DNA from: Lachnospiraceae bacterium | GTDB lineage: Bacteria > Bacillota > Clostridia > Lachnospirales > Lachnospiraceae | Direction: 5' to 3' | DNA: 27,058 nucleotides | NCBI GenBank assembly: GCA_021153185.1 | Contig: JAGKTY010000028.1 | Location: 1-27,058 of the forward strand | Shown: positions 1 through 8,607 of the stretch, one piece after another | Layout: each line of letters begins with the position of its first letter | How positions within the stretch are numbered: the first letter of the stretch is position 1 | The notes under the pieces: generated by a model | What the model was told of the DNA's origin: nothing | The model's database searches: none | The model's input: the letters and a program-made list of their open reading frames with translations, nothing else | Program-made: the position numbers and the translations under genes

Positions 1-10
1 TATTCAAGAG

Positions 11-28
11 CATCGGCGTTAGCCGATG
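11..28 (+). terminator. Small hairpin at left edge, possible plus-strand terminator
   Basis: CATCGGC and GCCGATG form a perfect 7-bp stem with a GTTA loop, followed on the plus strand by a T-rich stretch (TTTCATTTATT). It may end a plus-strand gene lying left of the window. The T-tract is interrupted, so strength is uncertain. Confidence 0.45.
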
Positions 29-53
29 GTTTCATTTATTGTTATGAAAGCAT

Positions 54-86
54 AAAGAAAAGCCCACAGCCTAAACTGTGGACTTT
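54..86 (-). terminator. Rho-independent terminator of the serC-serA operon
   Basis: On the minus strand an 11-bp stem (AAAGTCCACAG with CTGTGGGCTTT, one wobble pair) closes a 6-nt loop and is followed by TTTTCTTTA. It lies about 50 nt past the serA stop and is the best candidate end of the serine operon. Confidence 0.75.
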
Positions 87-98
87 GTCTACACTCTG

Positions 99-123
99 AA
101 GGACCTTTTTAAAAGGTCCTTTT
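99..123. terminator. Second hairpin between serA and its terminator
   Basis: AAGGACCTTTT and AAAAGGTCCTT form an inverted repeat around position 110, immediately downstream of serA. A short T-run follows only on the plus strand (TTTTCTC), so it would terminate plus-strand transcription better. On the minus strand it may protect the serA mRNA 3' end. Confidence 0.45.
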
Positions 124-134
124 CTCATTCCTAT

Positions 135-1298
135 TTATTTCACAACTCTGACTCTGAATACACCATCAATTGCTGAAAGCTTCTCAATAATTTCTGCTGT
201 TGCAGGACTCTCTACATCGAGCATCGTCACAGCAACATCTCCTTTTGATTTGTTAGACATATCTGTAATGTTGATTCCCACATCACCAAAGCAAGCTGTG
301 AATTTCGTAATCATGTTTGCTACGTTTTTGTGGAATACCATAACACGTCCTGCCTGTGAGCATACACCCATATCGATTGCCGGATAGTTTACGCTGTTTT
401 TGATATTACCATTTTCCAGATAATCTCTCATCTCTTTGACAGCCATAATTGCACAATTGTCTTCTGACTCTGCTGTTGATGCACCAAGATGCGGCGTGAT
501 GATACAGCCTTCTTTTCCTGCTGTTACAGGATTGGCAAAATCTGACATGTACTTGCGGACCTTTCCGCTTGCAATTCCGGCAAGAACTGCTTCTTCATCA
601 TAAAGAACATCTCTTGCAAAGTTTAAAAGCACAACGCCGTCTTTCATCTTTGCAATTGCGTCCCCATTGATCATTCCTTTTGTAGAATCAAGAAGCGGAA
701 CATGCACTGTGATAAAATCACACTGCTCGTAAATATCATCTACGTTAATCACGTGTTTGACATCTTTATTCAGATTCCAAGCTGCATTAACAGAAAGATA
801 TGGGTCATATCCATACACTTCCATGCCAAGCTGAATGGCTGCATTTGCAACAAGAACACCGATTGCTCCAAGACCGATAACACCGAGCTTTTTGCCAAGA
901 ATTTCTGTTCCTGCAAAGTTTTTCTTTGCCTTCTCGGAAGTCTTTGCAATATCTGCATCTGACGCATTGTCTTTTACCCAGTCAATACCGCCTGTTACAT
1001 CACGGCTTGCAAGCAAAAGTGCTGCGATGACGAGCTCTTTTACACCATTTGCATTTGCACCCGGTGTGTTGAATACAACAACACCTTGCTGGGCACATTT
1101 GTCAAGCGGAATATTGTTGACACCCGCACCTGCTCTCGCAACACAAAGAAGCTCTTTCGGAAGCTCCATCTCATGCATGGAAGCGCTTCGTACCAAAACG
1201 CCCTGTGCCTGTTCAATCGCATCTGTCTGTGTATAATTATCTGTAAAGTTATCCAGTCCAACCTTGGCGATTGGATTTAAGCAATAATACTGATACAT
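135..1298 (-). CDS. serA: D-3-phosphoglycerate dehydrogenase
   Basis: Catalyses the first committed step of serine synthesis, oxidising 3-phosphoglycerate to 3-phosphohydroxypyruvate with NAD in the cytoplasm. The 387-residue protein has the 2-hydroxyacid dehydrogenase layout: an N-terminal substrate half, a Rossmann motif GLGAIG at about 142-147, the catalytic Arg in NFARD (about 229), and the catalytic His in ITPHLGAST (about 270). The C-terminal 70 or so residues look like an ACT domain, so serine feedback control is plausible (inference). This is the short form without the long intervening domain. The ATG follows GAGGAAAAC. The gene starts 12 nt after the serC stop, so the two are one operon driven from the promoter at 2479-2507. 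Identification is secure. Confidence 0.97.
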   Translation of the reverse strand: MYQYYCLNPIAKVGLDNFTDNYTQTDAIEQAQGVLVRSASMHEMELPKELLCVARAGAGVNNIPLDKCAQQGVVVFNTPGANANGVKELVIAALLLASRDVTGGIDWVKDNASDADIAKTSEKAKKNFAGTEILGKKLGVIGLGAIGVLVANAAIQLGMEVYGYDPYLSVNAAWNLNKDVKHVINVDDIYEQCDFITVHVPLLDSTKGMINGDAIAKMKDGVVLLNFARDVLYDEEAVLAGIASGKVRKYMSDFANPVTAGKEGCIITPHLGASTAESEDNCAIMAVKEMRDYLENGNIKNSVNYPAIDMGVCSQAGRVMVFHKNVANMITKFTACFGDVGINITDMSNKSKGDVAVTMLDVESPATAEIIEKLSAIDGVFRVRVVK

Positions 1299-1310
1299 GT
1301 TTTCCTCTTT

Positions 1311-2396
1311 CTATTTAAGGTTTTCCGCCTCAAATTTCTTCATAAATTCAACTAATTTTTCCACGCCCTCTTTTGGCATCGCATTGTAAATGCTGGCTCT
1401 CATTCCGCCAACACTTCTGTGACCTTTTAAGTTCTCAAAGCCGGCTGCTTTTGCCTCAGCGACAAATTTGGCATCAAGCTCTGCATCGCCTGTTACAAAC
1501 GGAACGTTCATAAGTGATCTGTCTTCTTTTACAACAGTACCTTTGAACAGTTTACTGCTGTCAAGGAAATCATAAAGAATCGCAGCTTTCTCTTCATTGC
1601 GTTTCTTCATCACCTCAAGACCACCCATCTTTTTGAGCCACTTAAATACTTTACCGCAAATATAAATTCCGTATGCAGGCGGTGTGTTGTATAAAGACTC
1701 TGCATCTGCATGGATTTTGTATCGAAGCATTGTAGGTGTTCCCGGAAGAACATCCTCTGTAATCAAATCTTCACGGATGATCACAATCACAACTCCGGCA
1801 GGACCGATATTTTTCTGAACACCACCATAGATCACACCGTATTTTGTGACATCAACAGGCTCTGACAAAAAGCATGATGATACGTCTGCAACAAGGGTAT
1901 GTCCTTTCGTATTCGGAAGTCTTTTGAATTTGGTTCCGTAAATTGTATTGTTCTCACAAATATATACATAGTCAGCATCTTCCGGAATATCAAGGTCTGA
2001 ACAATCCGGAATGTATGAGAATGTCTTATCTGCTGAAGATGCGACCTCCACTGCATCTCCGTAGATTTTTGCTTCCTGATATGCTTTTTTGGCCCACTGA
2101 CCGGTTACAATATACGCTGCTTTTTTGTTTTTCATCAGGTTCATCGGAATCATTGCAAACTGCTGTGATGCACCGCCCTGTAAGAAAAGCACTTTGTAAT
2201 TGTCAGGGATATTCATCAAATCCCTTAAATCAGCCTCAGCCTCTTTAATGATTGTATCATATACCTTGGAGCGGTGACTCATCTCCATAACCGACATACC
2301 GCTTCCTTTGTAATCAAACATCTCATCTGCTGCTTCTTTTAATACTTCTTCAGGTAAAACAGCCGGACCTGCTGAAAAGTTATACACTCTTGCCAC
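1311..2396 (-). CDS. serC: Phosphoserine aminotransferase
   Basis: Transfers an amino group from glutamate to 3-phosphohydroxypyruvate to make O-phosphoserine, the step after SerA. It is PLP-dependent and cytoplasmic. The 361-residue length is normal for the family. It opens with the typical YNFSAGPAVLP and carries the PLP-lysine region GGVQKNIGPAG near residue 195. The start codon is GTG at 2396, nine nt after a strong GGAGG. First gene of serC-serA, with its own sigma-A-like promoter just upstream. No phosphoserine phosphatase (serB) is in the window. Confidence 0.97.
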   Translation of the reverse strand: MARVYNFSAGPAVLPEEVLKEAADEMFDYKGSGMSVMEMSHRSKVYDTIIKEAEADLRDLMNIPDNYKVLFLQGGASQQFAMIPMNLMKNKKAAYIVTGQWAKKAYQEAKIYGDAVEVASSADKTFSYIPDCSDLDIPEDADYVYICENNTIYGTKFKRLPNTKGHTLVADVSSCFLSEPVDVTKYGVIYGGVQKNIGPAGVVIVIIREDLITEDVLPGTPTMLRYKIHADAESLYNTPPAYGIYICGKVFKWLKKMGGLEVMKKRNEEKAAILYDFLDSSKLFKGTVVKEDRSLMNVPFVTGDAELDAKFVAEAKAAGFENLKGHRSVGGMRASIYNAMPKEGVEKLVEFMKKFEAENLK

Positions 2397-2478
2397 TGAT
2401 CTTTCCCTCCTACTTTTGTCGTTTCTGTATATTTTCTGTCACGCTAATGCTTTAACAGACGAAAAACAACCTTTTTTC

Positions 2479-2507
2479 ATAATACTCTCAATAAAATATC
2501 TCGTCAA
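2479..2507 (-). promoter_or_regulatory. Promoter of serC-serA
   Basis: Minus-strand TTGACG (2502-2507), a 17-nt spacer and TATTAT (2479-2484). The predicted leader is about 75 nt. The -35 begins eight nt past the L,D-transpeptidase stop. No terminator is visible between the two, so readthrough from the upstream genes could add to serC-serA expression. Confidence 0.75.
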
Positions 2508-2515
2508 TAGTTCCT

Positions 2516-3925
2516 TTAGTAAAAAATAAGGACCGGAGTGCCGATTTCAACCAAATCATATAGCTCACTCACTTCCTTCGTCGGCGTGTTGATACATCCG
2601 TGCGAACCGTTTGTTTTGTATATTTCGCCGCCAAACTTATTGCGCCAGTTCGCGTCGTGAATGCCGATGTGTCCGTTGACTGCAATCCAGTATTTCACCG
2701 GTGTCGCATAGTCCGGACCTCTAAGGACACGGTTTCTCTGTTTAAAATATACATAGCAAAGCTTTTCCGGCGTTCCTATGCCGAGTCTCGTATTTCCTGT
2801 GACAACGTCCGCCTGAATCGTCAATTTGCCATGCCGGTAGTAATAAAGCTTCTGCGCTGTCATATCTACTTCAATGTATGTATCCCCAATGTCATCGGCC
2901 TTTGTTGAAAATGCCCTGATTTTGTAGGAAGGCTCATGATGTCCCCGGTAAGACGCCGGCACCGCCTCCATCAAATAATCCACTTCTGCCTTTTGGTCAA
3001 TCTGGTTTCCGTAATTTGAGTTTTTAATGGTAACCACTCTTCCGCTTGTTGCACGGAATGACCTCGGCTGATAAATCGTATCAAATTCGGCTGCAAGCTT
3101 TTCAACATATTCTTTCACAAGCGCCTCATCCAACACAAGTTTGTCATCCTTATCGCGGTAAAAATCCCCATTTTCATCAAGCTTTATCCAATTGGACGTA
3201 ATACTTGGATCAACCGTCACTTCCCGTGAAAACATCATTTTAATGTCACATTTTTGAAGTGCATCCACTTCTTTAAACAGCGCAATTGTCCGTTCCATCA
3301 GAGGCGTATACGGCTTCTTAACATAGCAGTCTGCTTCATCCAGATCAACGACGTGTTCTCCGGCTTTTATCGCCTGTGCAATCACTTCTCTTGCTTTCTG
3401 ACCGTCTAAGAGATCCTGCATCTCATCAATCAGTTCATATCCGTTTTTGCCTTTGACAATCTCAACCTTCGGATTGCTTCCCACCTTGCGGTCGTTTAGT
3501 TCTTCATACCGGTCGAGATAACTGTAGAGCGTCTGCTCGTCCAAAACACCCTTTGGGTCATAATGATGTTCACAAAACATTGTCTGCTGATACATAACGC
3601 GCTCTGCAAGCTTAAGCGCAGTCTCTTTTTGGCTTAGCGTTTGCAAATCATCCAGATATGTATAGGAATACCCTGCCTCCAAAAGCGGGAAAGACACCTG
3701 TGTATCTCCGCGAAGCTTCACTGTAAACTCCCCCGGGTCAACCATGGAAACAAGCTTTTCATTCATCTGCTCCGGCGAAAGCTGCGTTGCATACACATCA
3801 TTGACATAAACACCCGGCATAAATGTCTCTTGATATCGGTACGACAAAAGCCCATAAAAAATCCCGAGCAGACAAATTGGAATCACTATAAAAATTGAAA
3901 CGATTGTTACGATTGCCTTCTTCAT
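2516..3925 (-). CDS. Membrane-anchored L,D-transpeptidase (YkuD domain)
   Basis: Predicted cell-wall enzyme that makes 3-3 peptidoglycan cross-links or attaches groups to the stem peptide. The 469-residue protein begins with a positive MKKA and one hydrophobic segment (about 4-29), an uncleaved anchor or signal peptide. A long middle part (about 30-330) resembles the putative peptidoglycan-binding domain repeats of clostridial enzymes. The YkuD domain occupies about 345-469. It carries a His in GHIGIHD and the catalytic Cys in SHGCINTP, where the Arg usual after HGC(I/V) is Asn, a variant I know from Firmicutes. It starts 13 nt after the ilvB stop. No Shine-Dalgarno sequence is visible before its ATG, which is unusual among its neighbours. 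Family is firm, exact role not. Confidence 0.9.
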   Translation of the reverse strand: MKKAIVTIVSIFIVIPICLLGIFYGLLSYRYQETFMPGVYVNDVYATQLSPEQMNEKLVSMVDPGEFTVKLRGDTQVSFPLLEAGYSYTYLDDLQTLSQKETALKLAERVMYQQTMFCEHHYDPKGVLDEQTLYSYLDRYEELNDRKVGSNPKVEIVKGKNGYELIDEMQDLLDGQKAREVIAQAIKAGEHVVDLDEADCYVKKPYTPLMERTIALFKEVDALQKCDIKMMFSREVTVDPSITSNWIKLDENGDFYRDKDDKLVLDEALVKEYVEKLAAEFDTIYQPRSFRATSGRVVTIKNSNYGNQIDQKAEVDYLMEAVPASYRGHHEPSYKIRAFSTKADDIGDTYIEVDMTAQKLYYYRHGKLTIQADVVTGNTRLGIGTPEKLCYVYFKQRNRVLRGPDYATPVKYWIAVNGHIGIHDANWRNKFGGEIYKTNGSHGCINTPTKEVSELYDLVEIGTPVLIFY

Positions 3926-3938
3926 ATGTACTATTATT

Positions 3939-5609
3939 CTATGCTAAATCATCTGCATCAAATACCGTATCAATCGGTTTTCCTGCCGGAACCATCGGGA
4001 ATACCTTATCGTCGCTGTCAATGACCACTTCAATCAATACCGGTTTTTGGGCAGCAAGTGCCTGCTTAAGCGCCGGCATCACTTCTTCTTTCTTTGTAAC
4101 CTTAATCGCCATACAGCCAAGTGCCTCTGCGACTTTACAATAATCAACAGCATCCTCAAGTACCGTCTGCGAGTAGCGCTTGTCATAGAAGAGCGTCTGC
4201 CACTGGCGTACCATACCAAGCACCTGATTGTTAATGACAACCTGAATAATCGGAATGTTATATCTGCCTGCTGTTGCAAGTTCATTCATATTCATACGGA
4301 AGCATCCGTCACCGGCAATATTGATGCAGACCTTATCCGGCTGACCCATCTTGGCACCGATACATGCACCAAGACCATAGCCCATTGTGCCAAGACCGCC
4401 CGATGAAATGAATGTACGTGGACTGGTATACTGATAATACTGTGCCGCCCACATCTGATGCTGGCCGACATCTGTTGTGATAATCGCTTCACCTCCGGTC
4501 GCCTCATCAATCTGCTCCATTACATAAGGACATGTCAATATGGATGTATCATATTTGAGTGGATATTTTTCTTTTAAATCATAAACTTCTTTTACCCACT
4601 CCGGACGTTTTTTCTCCGCAACAAGCGGCAGTAATTTGGTCAAAACATCTTTTAAATCGCCTACAATAGATGCATTTGTTTTAATGTTTTTATTGATTTC
4701 CGCAGCATCAATGTCAATATGTACAATCTTTGCGTTGCTTGCAAAGGTCGCAGGATTGCCGATAACACGGTCCGAAAATCTTGCGCCCATTGCAACAAGA
4801 AGGTCACAATCGCTCACGCCAAGATTACTTGCCTTGGTACCATGCATACCAATCATGCCTGTGTAATGCGCATCCTTTGCATTAAAAGCACCTTTTCCCA
4901 TCAATGTGTCACACACGCATGCATCCGTTTTTGCGACAAGCTCTGCAAGCTCTGCCGATGCATCTGACATGATGACACCACCACCAACATAGAAGAACGG
5001 TTTCTTTGCTTCATTTAAAAGCTTTGCCACTTCTTCGATATCGCTCATCTCATATTTTGCAATCCGCTCAAGTTCTTTTGGTTTCGCCGGCGTATATTCA
5101 CACGTATTGGCTGTTACATCCTTGGTGATATCGACAAGGACAGGGCCCGGGCGACCGCTTCTGGCGATATGGAACGCTTTGCGGATCGTATCAGCAAGCT
5201 TTGTTACATCCTTTACGATATAGCCATGCTTTGTAATCGGCATCGTCACTCCTGCAATATCCACCTCCTGGAAGGAATCCTTTCCAAGTGCCGGAAGATT
5301 TACATTGGCTGTAATTGCAACAACAGGAATACTGTCCATATAAGCTGTTGCAATACCGGTAACAAGGTTTGTTGCGCCCGGACCGCTTGTTGCAAGACAT
5401 ACGCCAACCTTTCCTGTTGCTCTCGCGTAGCCGTCTGCAGCGTGGCTTGCACCCTGCTCATGGCTTGTCAATACATGAAAAATTTCATCCTGATGTTTAT
5501 AAAGTGCATCATACACATTTAATATGGTGCCGCCCGGATATCCAAAAACGGTATCGACCCCTTGTTCCTTCAGACATTCTATTACAATTTCTGCACCTGT
5601 AAGAAGCAT
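3939..5609 (-). CDS. ilvB: Acetolactate synthase, large (catalytic) subunit
   Basis: Condenses two pyruvates to 2-acetolactate (valine/leucine), or pyruvate with 2-ketobutyrate (isoleucine), using ThDP, FAD and Mg. I place the start at ATG 5609 (protein begins MLLTGAEI), preceded by GGAGG at good spacing. This gives 556 residues; a longer reading would overlap ilvD. Visible motifs are FGYPGG near the N-terminus, the ThDP-activating Glu in SHEQGASHAADGYARATG, and the ThDP/Mg motif from GDGCFRMN to the following NN in the C-terminal third. It starts 16 nt after the ilvD stop. No regulatory small subunit (ilvN) lies next to it, so that gene must be elsewhere or absent. The anabolic FAD-type is favoured by the operon context. 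Confidence 0.95.
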   Translation of the reverse strand: MLLTGAEIVIECLKEQGVDTVFGYPGGTILNVYDALYKHQDEIFHVLTSHEQGASHAADGYARATGKVGVCLATSGPGATNLVTGIATAYMDSIPVVAITANVNLPALGKDSFQEVDIAGVTMPITKHGYIVKDVTKLADTIRKAFHIARSGRPGPVLVDITKDVTANTCEYTPAKPKELERIAKYEMSDIEEVAKLLNEAKKPFFYVGGGVIMSDASAELAELVAKTDACVCDTLMGKGAFNAKDAHYTGMIGMHGTKASNLGVSDCDLLVAMGARFSDRVIGNPATFASNAKIVHIDIDAAEINKNIKTNASIVGDLKDVLTKLLPLVAEKKRPEWVKEVYDLKEKYPLKYDTSILTCPYVMEQIDEATGGEAIITTDVGQHQMWAAQYYQYTSPRTFISSGGLGTMGYGLGACIGAKMGQPDKVCINIAGDGCFRMNMNELATAGRYNIPIIQVVINNQVLGMVRQWQTLFYDKRYSQTVLEDAVDYCKVAEALGCMAIKVTKKEEVMPALKQALAAQKPVLIEVVIDSDDKVFPMVPAGKPIDTVFDADDLA

Positions 5610-5625
5610 GTTTCTATCCTCCAAA

Positions 5626-7305
5626 TTACTGTTTATCTTTTCCCGGAATTTGTAATACGGCACCGCGGTTACCACTTGTGACAAGTTCGCGGTATCTTGT
5701 CAGATATCCACTTGTAATCGTTGGCTCTTTTGGTACCCAGTTCTTTCTTCTCTCTGCCATTTCCTCATCCGAAACTTCCACGTCAAGCTTCATATTCGGA
5801 ATGTCGATGTGAATGATGTCGCCTTCCTGAATGAGGGCGATTGGTCCACCAACAGCAGCTTCCGGAGAAACATGTCCGATAGAAGCACCTCTTGACGCAC
5901 CTGAGAACCGTCCATCCGTAATCAGTGCAACCGTTGAACCAAGTCCCATACCTGCAATTGCACTTGTCGGATTGAGCATTTCCCGCATACCAGGGCCACC
6001 CTTTGGACCTTCGTAGCGGATGACTACAACATCCCCTGCAACGATTTTGCCGGATTTGATTGCATCAATTGCGTCCTCCTCACACTCAAATACGCGTGCA
6101 GGACCTGAATGCACCATCATCTCTTCCACAACGGCACTACGTTTTACGACACTGCCGTCCGGTGCAAGGTTTCCTTTTAATACGGCAAGTCCACCTGTTT
6201 TGCTGTAAGGATTTGAAACAGGTCTGATTACCTCAGGATTTTTGTTGACAGCTCCGGCAATGTTTTCTCCGATTGTTTTGCCTGTTACCGTCATACAATC
6301 TGTATTCAAAAGACCAATGTCAGCAAGCTCTTTCATAACGGCATAGACACCGCCGGCTTCGTTTAAATCTTCCATATATGTCGGGCCTGCCGGTGCAAGA
6401 TGACAAAGGTTTGGTGTTTTTTCACTGATTGGATTGGCAAATGCAATATCAAAATCAAATCCTATTTCATGTGCAATTGCCGGAAGGTGAAGCATGCTGT
6501 TTGTAGAACAGCCAAGTGCCATATCAACTGTGAGTGCATTCATAATTGCCTCTTTTGTCATGATATCTCTTGGACGGATATCTTTCCGATACATCTCCAT
6601 GACAGCCATACCTGCATGTTTTGCAAGCTTGATACGCTCTGAGTAAACAGCAGGAATCGTACCATTTCCGCCAAGTCCCATACCGAGTGCTTCTGTAAGA
6701 CAGTTCATAGAGTTGGCTGTATACATACCCGAGCATGAACCACATGTCGGACATACCTTTGCTTCAAACTCTCTGACATCTTCTTCTGTCATTGTTCCGG
6801 CCGCATGTGCGCCAACCGCTTCAAACATAGAAGAAAGACTTCTCTTTTGGCCTTTAACATGACCTGCAAGCATCGGGCCGCCCGATACGAATACAGTCGG
6901 AACATTGATACGTGCTGCAGCCATGAGAAGTCCGGGTACATTCTTATCACAGTTCGGAACCATTACAAGTGCGTCAAACTGATGTGCAAGTGCCATACAC
7001 TCTGTGGAATCTGCGATCAAATCTCTTGTAACAAGAGAATATTTCATGCCGACATGTCCCATTGCAATACCATCACAAACAGCAATTGCCGGGAATACAA
7101 CCGGTACGCCGCCAGCTTCAGCAACGCCGAGCTTGACAGCGTTTACAATTTTATCGAGATTCATATGGCCCGGTACAATTTCATTGTACGAACTAACGAT
7201 ACCGACCATCGGTTTCTTCATTTCTTCTTCCGTAAAACCAAGTGCATTAAATAACGATCTGTGCGGCGCCTGCTGCATACCGGCTTTTACATTATCACTC
7301 TTCAT
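5626..7305 (-). CDS. ilvD: Dihydroxy-acid dehydratase
   Basis: Dehydrates 2,3-dihydroxy-isovalerate and 2,3-dihydroxy-3-methylvalerate to the 2-keto acids, the third common step of Val/Ile synthesis, using an Fe-S cluster. I choose ATG 7305 (MKSDNVKAG) because GGAGG sits eight nt upstream; a TTG five codons earlier overlaps that ribosome-binding site. The 559-residue length is normal. Cluster-ligand regions PNCDKNVPG and CPTCGSCSGMYTANSMNC are present, as are ALGCSTNSMLHL and the C-terminal GRFSGASRG signature. It lies 21 nt after leuB and 16 nt before ilvB, as the middle gene of leuB-ilvD-ilvB. Confidence 0.97.
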   Translation of the reverse strand: MKSDNVKAGMQQAPHRSLFNALGFTEEEMKKPMVGIVSSYNEIVPGHMNLDKIVNAVKLGVAEAGGVPVVFPAIAVCDGIAMGHVGMKYSLVTRDLIADSTECMALAHQFDALVMVPNCDKNVPGLLMAAARINVPTVFVSGGPMLAGHVKGQKRSLSSMFEAVGAHAAGTMTEEDVREFEAKVCPTCGSCSGMYTANSMNCLTEALGMGLGGNGTIPAVYSERIKLAKHAGMAVMEMYRKDIRPRDIMTKEAIMNALTVDMALGCSTNSMLHLPAIAHEIGFDFDIAFANPISEKTPNLCHLAPAGPTYMEDLNEAGGVYAVMKELADIGLLNTDCMTVTGKTIGENIAGAVNKNPEVIRPVSNPYSKTGGLAVLKGNLAPDGSVVKRSAVVEEMMVHSGPARVFECEEDAIDAIKSGKIVAGDVVVIRYEGPKGGPGMREMLNPTSAIAGMGLGSTVALITDGRFSGASRGASIGHVSPEAAVGGPIALIQEGDIIHIDIPNMKLDVEVSDEEMAERRKNWVPKEPTITSGYLTRYRELVTSGNRGAVLQIPGKDKQ

Positions 7306-7326
7306 CTCTAAACCCTCCAAATAATA

Positions 7327-8430
7327 CTATTTTATTCTCTCACAGATGAGGTCACCCATCCGGCTTGTTCCAACTAAAGTTACCTTAGACTTACTTTCTT
7401 CGTCCTGTGGCATAATATCGATGGTGCGGTATCCATCCTTTAACACCTGTTTCACCGCTGCATCAATGGCATCCGCAGCTTCATCTAAATCAAAGGAATA
7501 ACGAAGCATCATCGATGCACTCAGAATCGTAGCAATCGGATTGGCAATGCCTTTTCCCGCAATATCCGGTGCCGAACCGCCACTAGGTTCATAGAGACCA
7601 AACTTGGTATCATTAAGACTTGCGGATGCAAGCATACCAATCGAACCTGTCACCATACTTGCCTCATCCGAAAGAATATCGCCGAACATATTCTCCGTCA
7701 AAATGACATCAAATTGTTTCGGATCTTTGACAAGCTGCATTGCACAGTTATCAACAAGCATATGTTCCAATGTTACCTCAGGGTAATCTTTGGCAACTTC
7801 CTCCACAACCTTTCTCCACAGTCTGGAAGAATCCAGTACATTTGCCTTATCAACACTCGTAACCTTTTTACCACGTTTCATTGCAATTTCAAATCCTTTG
7901 ATTGCAATCCGTCTGATTTCTTCTTCAGAATAGGTAAGCATATCCACCGCAACAAGCTGACCATCCACTTCTTTCGTGCTTCTCTCTCCGAAATACAGTC
8001 CGCCGGTCAGTTCACGCATAATCATCATATCAAATCCGGCTGCGCTAATCTCTTCTTTGAGCGGGCAGGCAGCAGCAAGCTCATCATACAAAACAGCCGG
8101 TCTTAAATTTGCAAATAAATTGAGTGATTTGCGAAGCTTAAGTAAGCCTGCTTCCGGACGTTTTTCCGGCGGAAGCTTATACCACGGACTAGTGGCTGTA
8201 TTGCCGCCGATGGAACCCATTAAAACCGCATCCGCAGCCTTGGCTGTGGCAATCGCCTCATCCGTTAACGGTTCGCCGCATGCATCAATACTACATCCAC
8301 CCATTAAAATATCTTCATATTGAAATTCGAGATTACCGGCTTTTGCCACACAATCCAAAACCTTTTTTGCTTCGTTTACCACTTCCGGTCCAATTCCATC
8401 TCCCGGAATACATACGATCTTATAACTCAT
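7327..8430 (-). CDS. leuB: 3-isopropylmalate dehydrogenase
   Basis: NAD-dependent oxidative decarboxylation of 3-isopropylmalate to 2-ketoisocaproate in leucine synthesis. The start is ATG 8430 (MSYKIVCIPGDGIGPEV), with GGAGG five nt upstream; an in-frame TTG four codons earlier would lie on the ribosome-binding site. The 367-residue protein shows GDGIGPEV at the N-terminus, RELTGGLYFGERS, VDKANVLDSSRLWR, the metal-site Asp region NMFGDILSDEAS, and GSAPDIAGKGIANP. These features fit LeuB better than isocitrate dehydrogenase, and the ilv genes agree. It is first in the operon, behind the promoter at 8459-8487. leuA, leuC and leuD are not in this window. Confidence 0.96.
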   Translation of the reverse strand: MSYKIVCIPGDGIGPEVVNEAKKVLDCVAKAGNLEFQYEDILMGGCSIDACGEPLTDEAIATAKAADAVLMGSIGGNTATSPWYKLPPEKRPEAGLLKLRKSLNLFANLRPAVLYDELAAACPLKEEISAAGFDMMIMRELTGGLYFGERSTKEVDGQLVAVDMLTYSEEEIRRIAIKGFEIAMKRGKKVTSVDKANVLDSSRLWRKVVEEVAKDYPEVTLEHMLVDNCAMQLVKDPKQFDVILTENMFGDILSDEASMVTGSIGMLASASLNDTKFGLYEPSGGSAPDIAGKGIANPIATILSASMMLRYSFDLDEAADAIDAAVKQVLKDGYRTIDIMPQDEESKSKVTLVGTSRMGDLICERIK

Positions 8431-8458
8431 AATGACCTCCAATATATACTTTTAATCA

Positions 8459-8487
8459 AGTATAGTAGAAAAAACGTTAAATATCAA
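8459..8487 (-). promoter_or_regulatory. Promoter of leuB-ilvD-ilvB
   Basis: Minus-strand TTGATA (8482-8487), 17-nt spacer, TATACT (8459-8464), close to the sigma-A consensus. The predicted start near 8452 leaves a leader of only about 22 nt. There is no room for a T-box or leader-peptide attenuator after this promoter, so control should act at initiation or elsewhere. Confidence 0.8.
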
Positions 8488-8512
8488 CAATTTTCATACC
8501 TAAACCGGCTTT

Positions 8513-8529
8513 TATAACAAATTGTTATA
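8513..8529. promoter_or_regulatory. 17-bp palindrome upstream of leuB, candidate LysR-type operator
   Basis: TATAACAAATTGTTATA is a perfect odd palindrome centred on 8521, about 69 bp upstream of the predicted leuB transcription start. It contains the T-N11-A pattern (T8515 to A8527) typical of LysR-type regulator sites, at the distance where such activators usually bind. The regulator gene is not in the window. Assignment is inference. Confidence 0.5.
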
Positions 8530-8570
8530 GCACATATAAACGGAACTTAGAACAAGGCATTTCTATAAAA

Positions 8571-8602
8571 ATAAAAAAGCTGTACCTTAGAAAAGTACAG
8601 CT
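8571..8602 (-). terminator. Rho-independent terminator of yajC
   Basis: On the minus strand AGCTGTAC and GTACAGCT form an 8-bp perfect stem around a 9-nt loop, followed by TTTTTTATTTT. It lies just past the yajC stop, with T-run and stem in the right order. Confidence 0.85.
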
Positions 8603-8607
8603 AGAGC

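Noticed and set aside
835..1236. Plus-strand 133-residue ORF opposite serA
   Set aside because: Shadow of serA codon bias; low-complexity Ser/Ala/Pro content and no start signal.
5609..5684. Longer ilvB N-terminus beginning upstream of ATG 5609
   Set aside because: It would overlap ilvD, has no ribosome-binding site, and the family N-terminus matches MLLTGAEI at 5609.
8430..8458. T-box or leucine leader peptide before leuB
   Set aside because: The leader from the visible promoter is only about 22 nt, too short for either.
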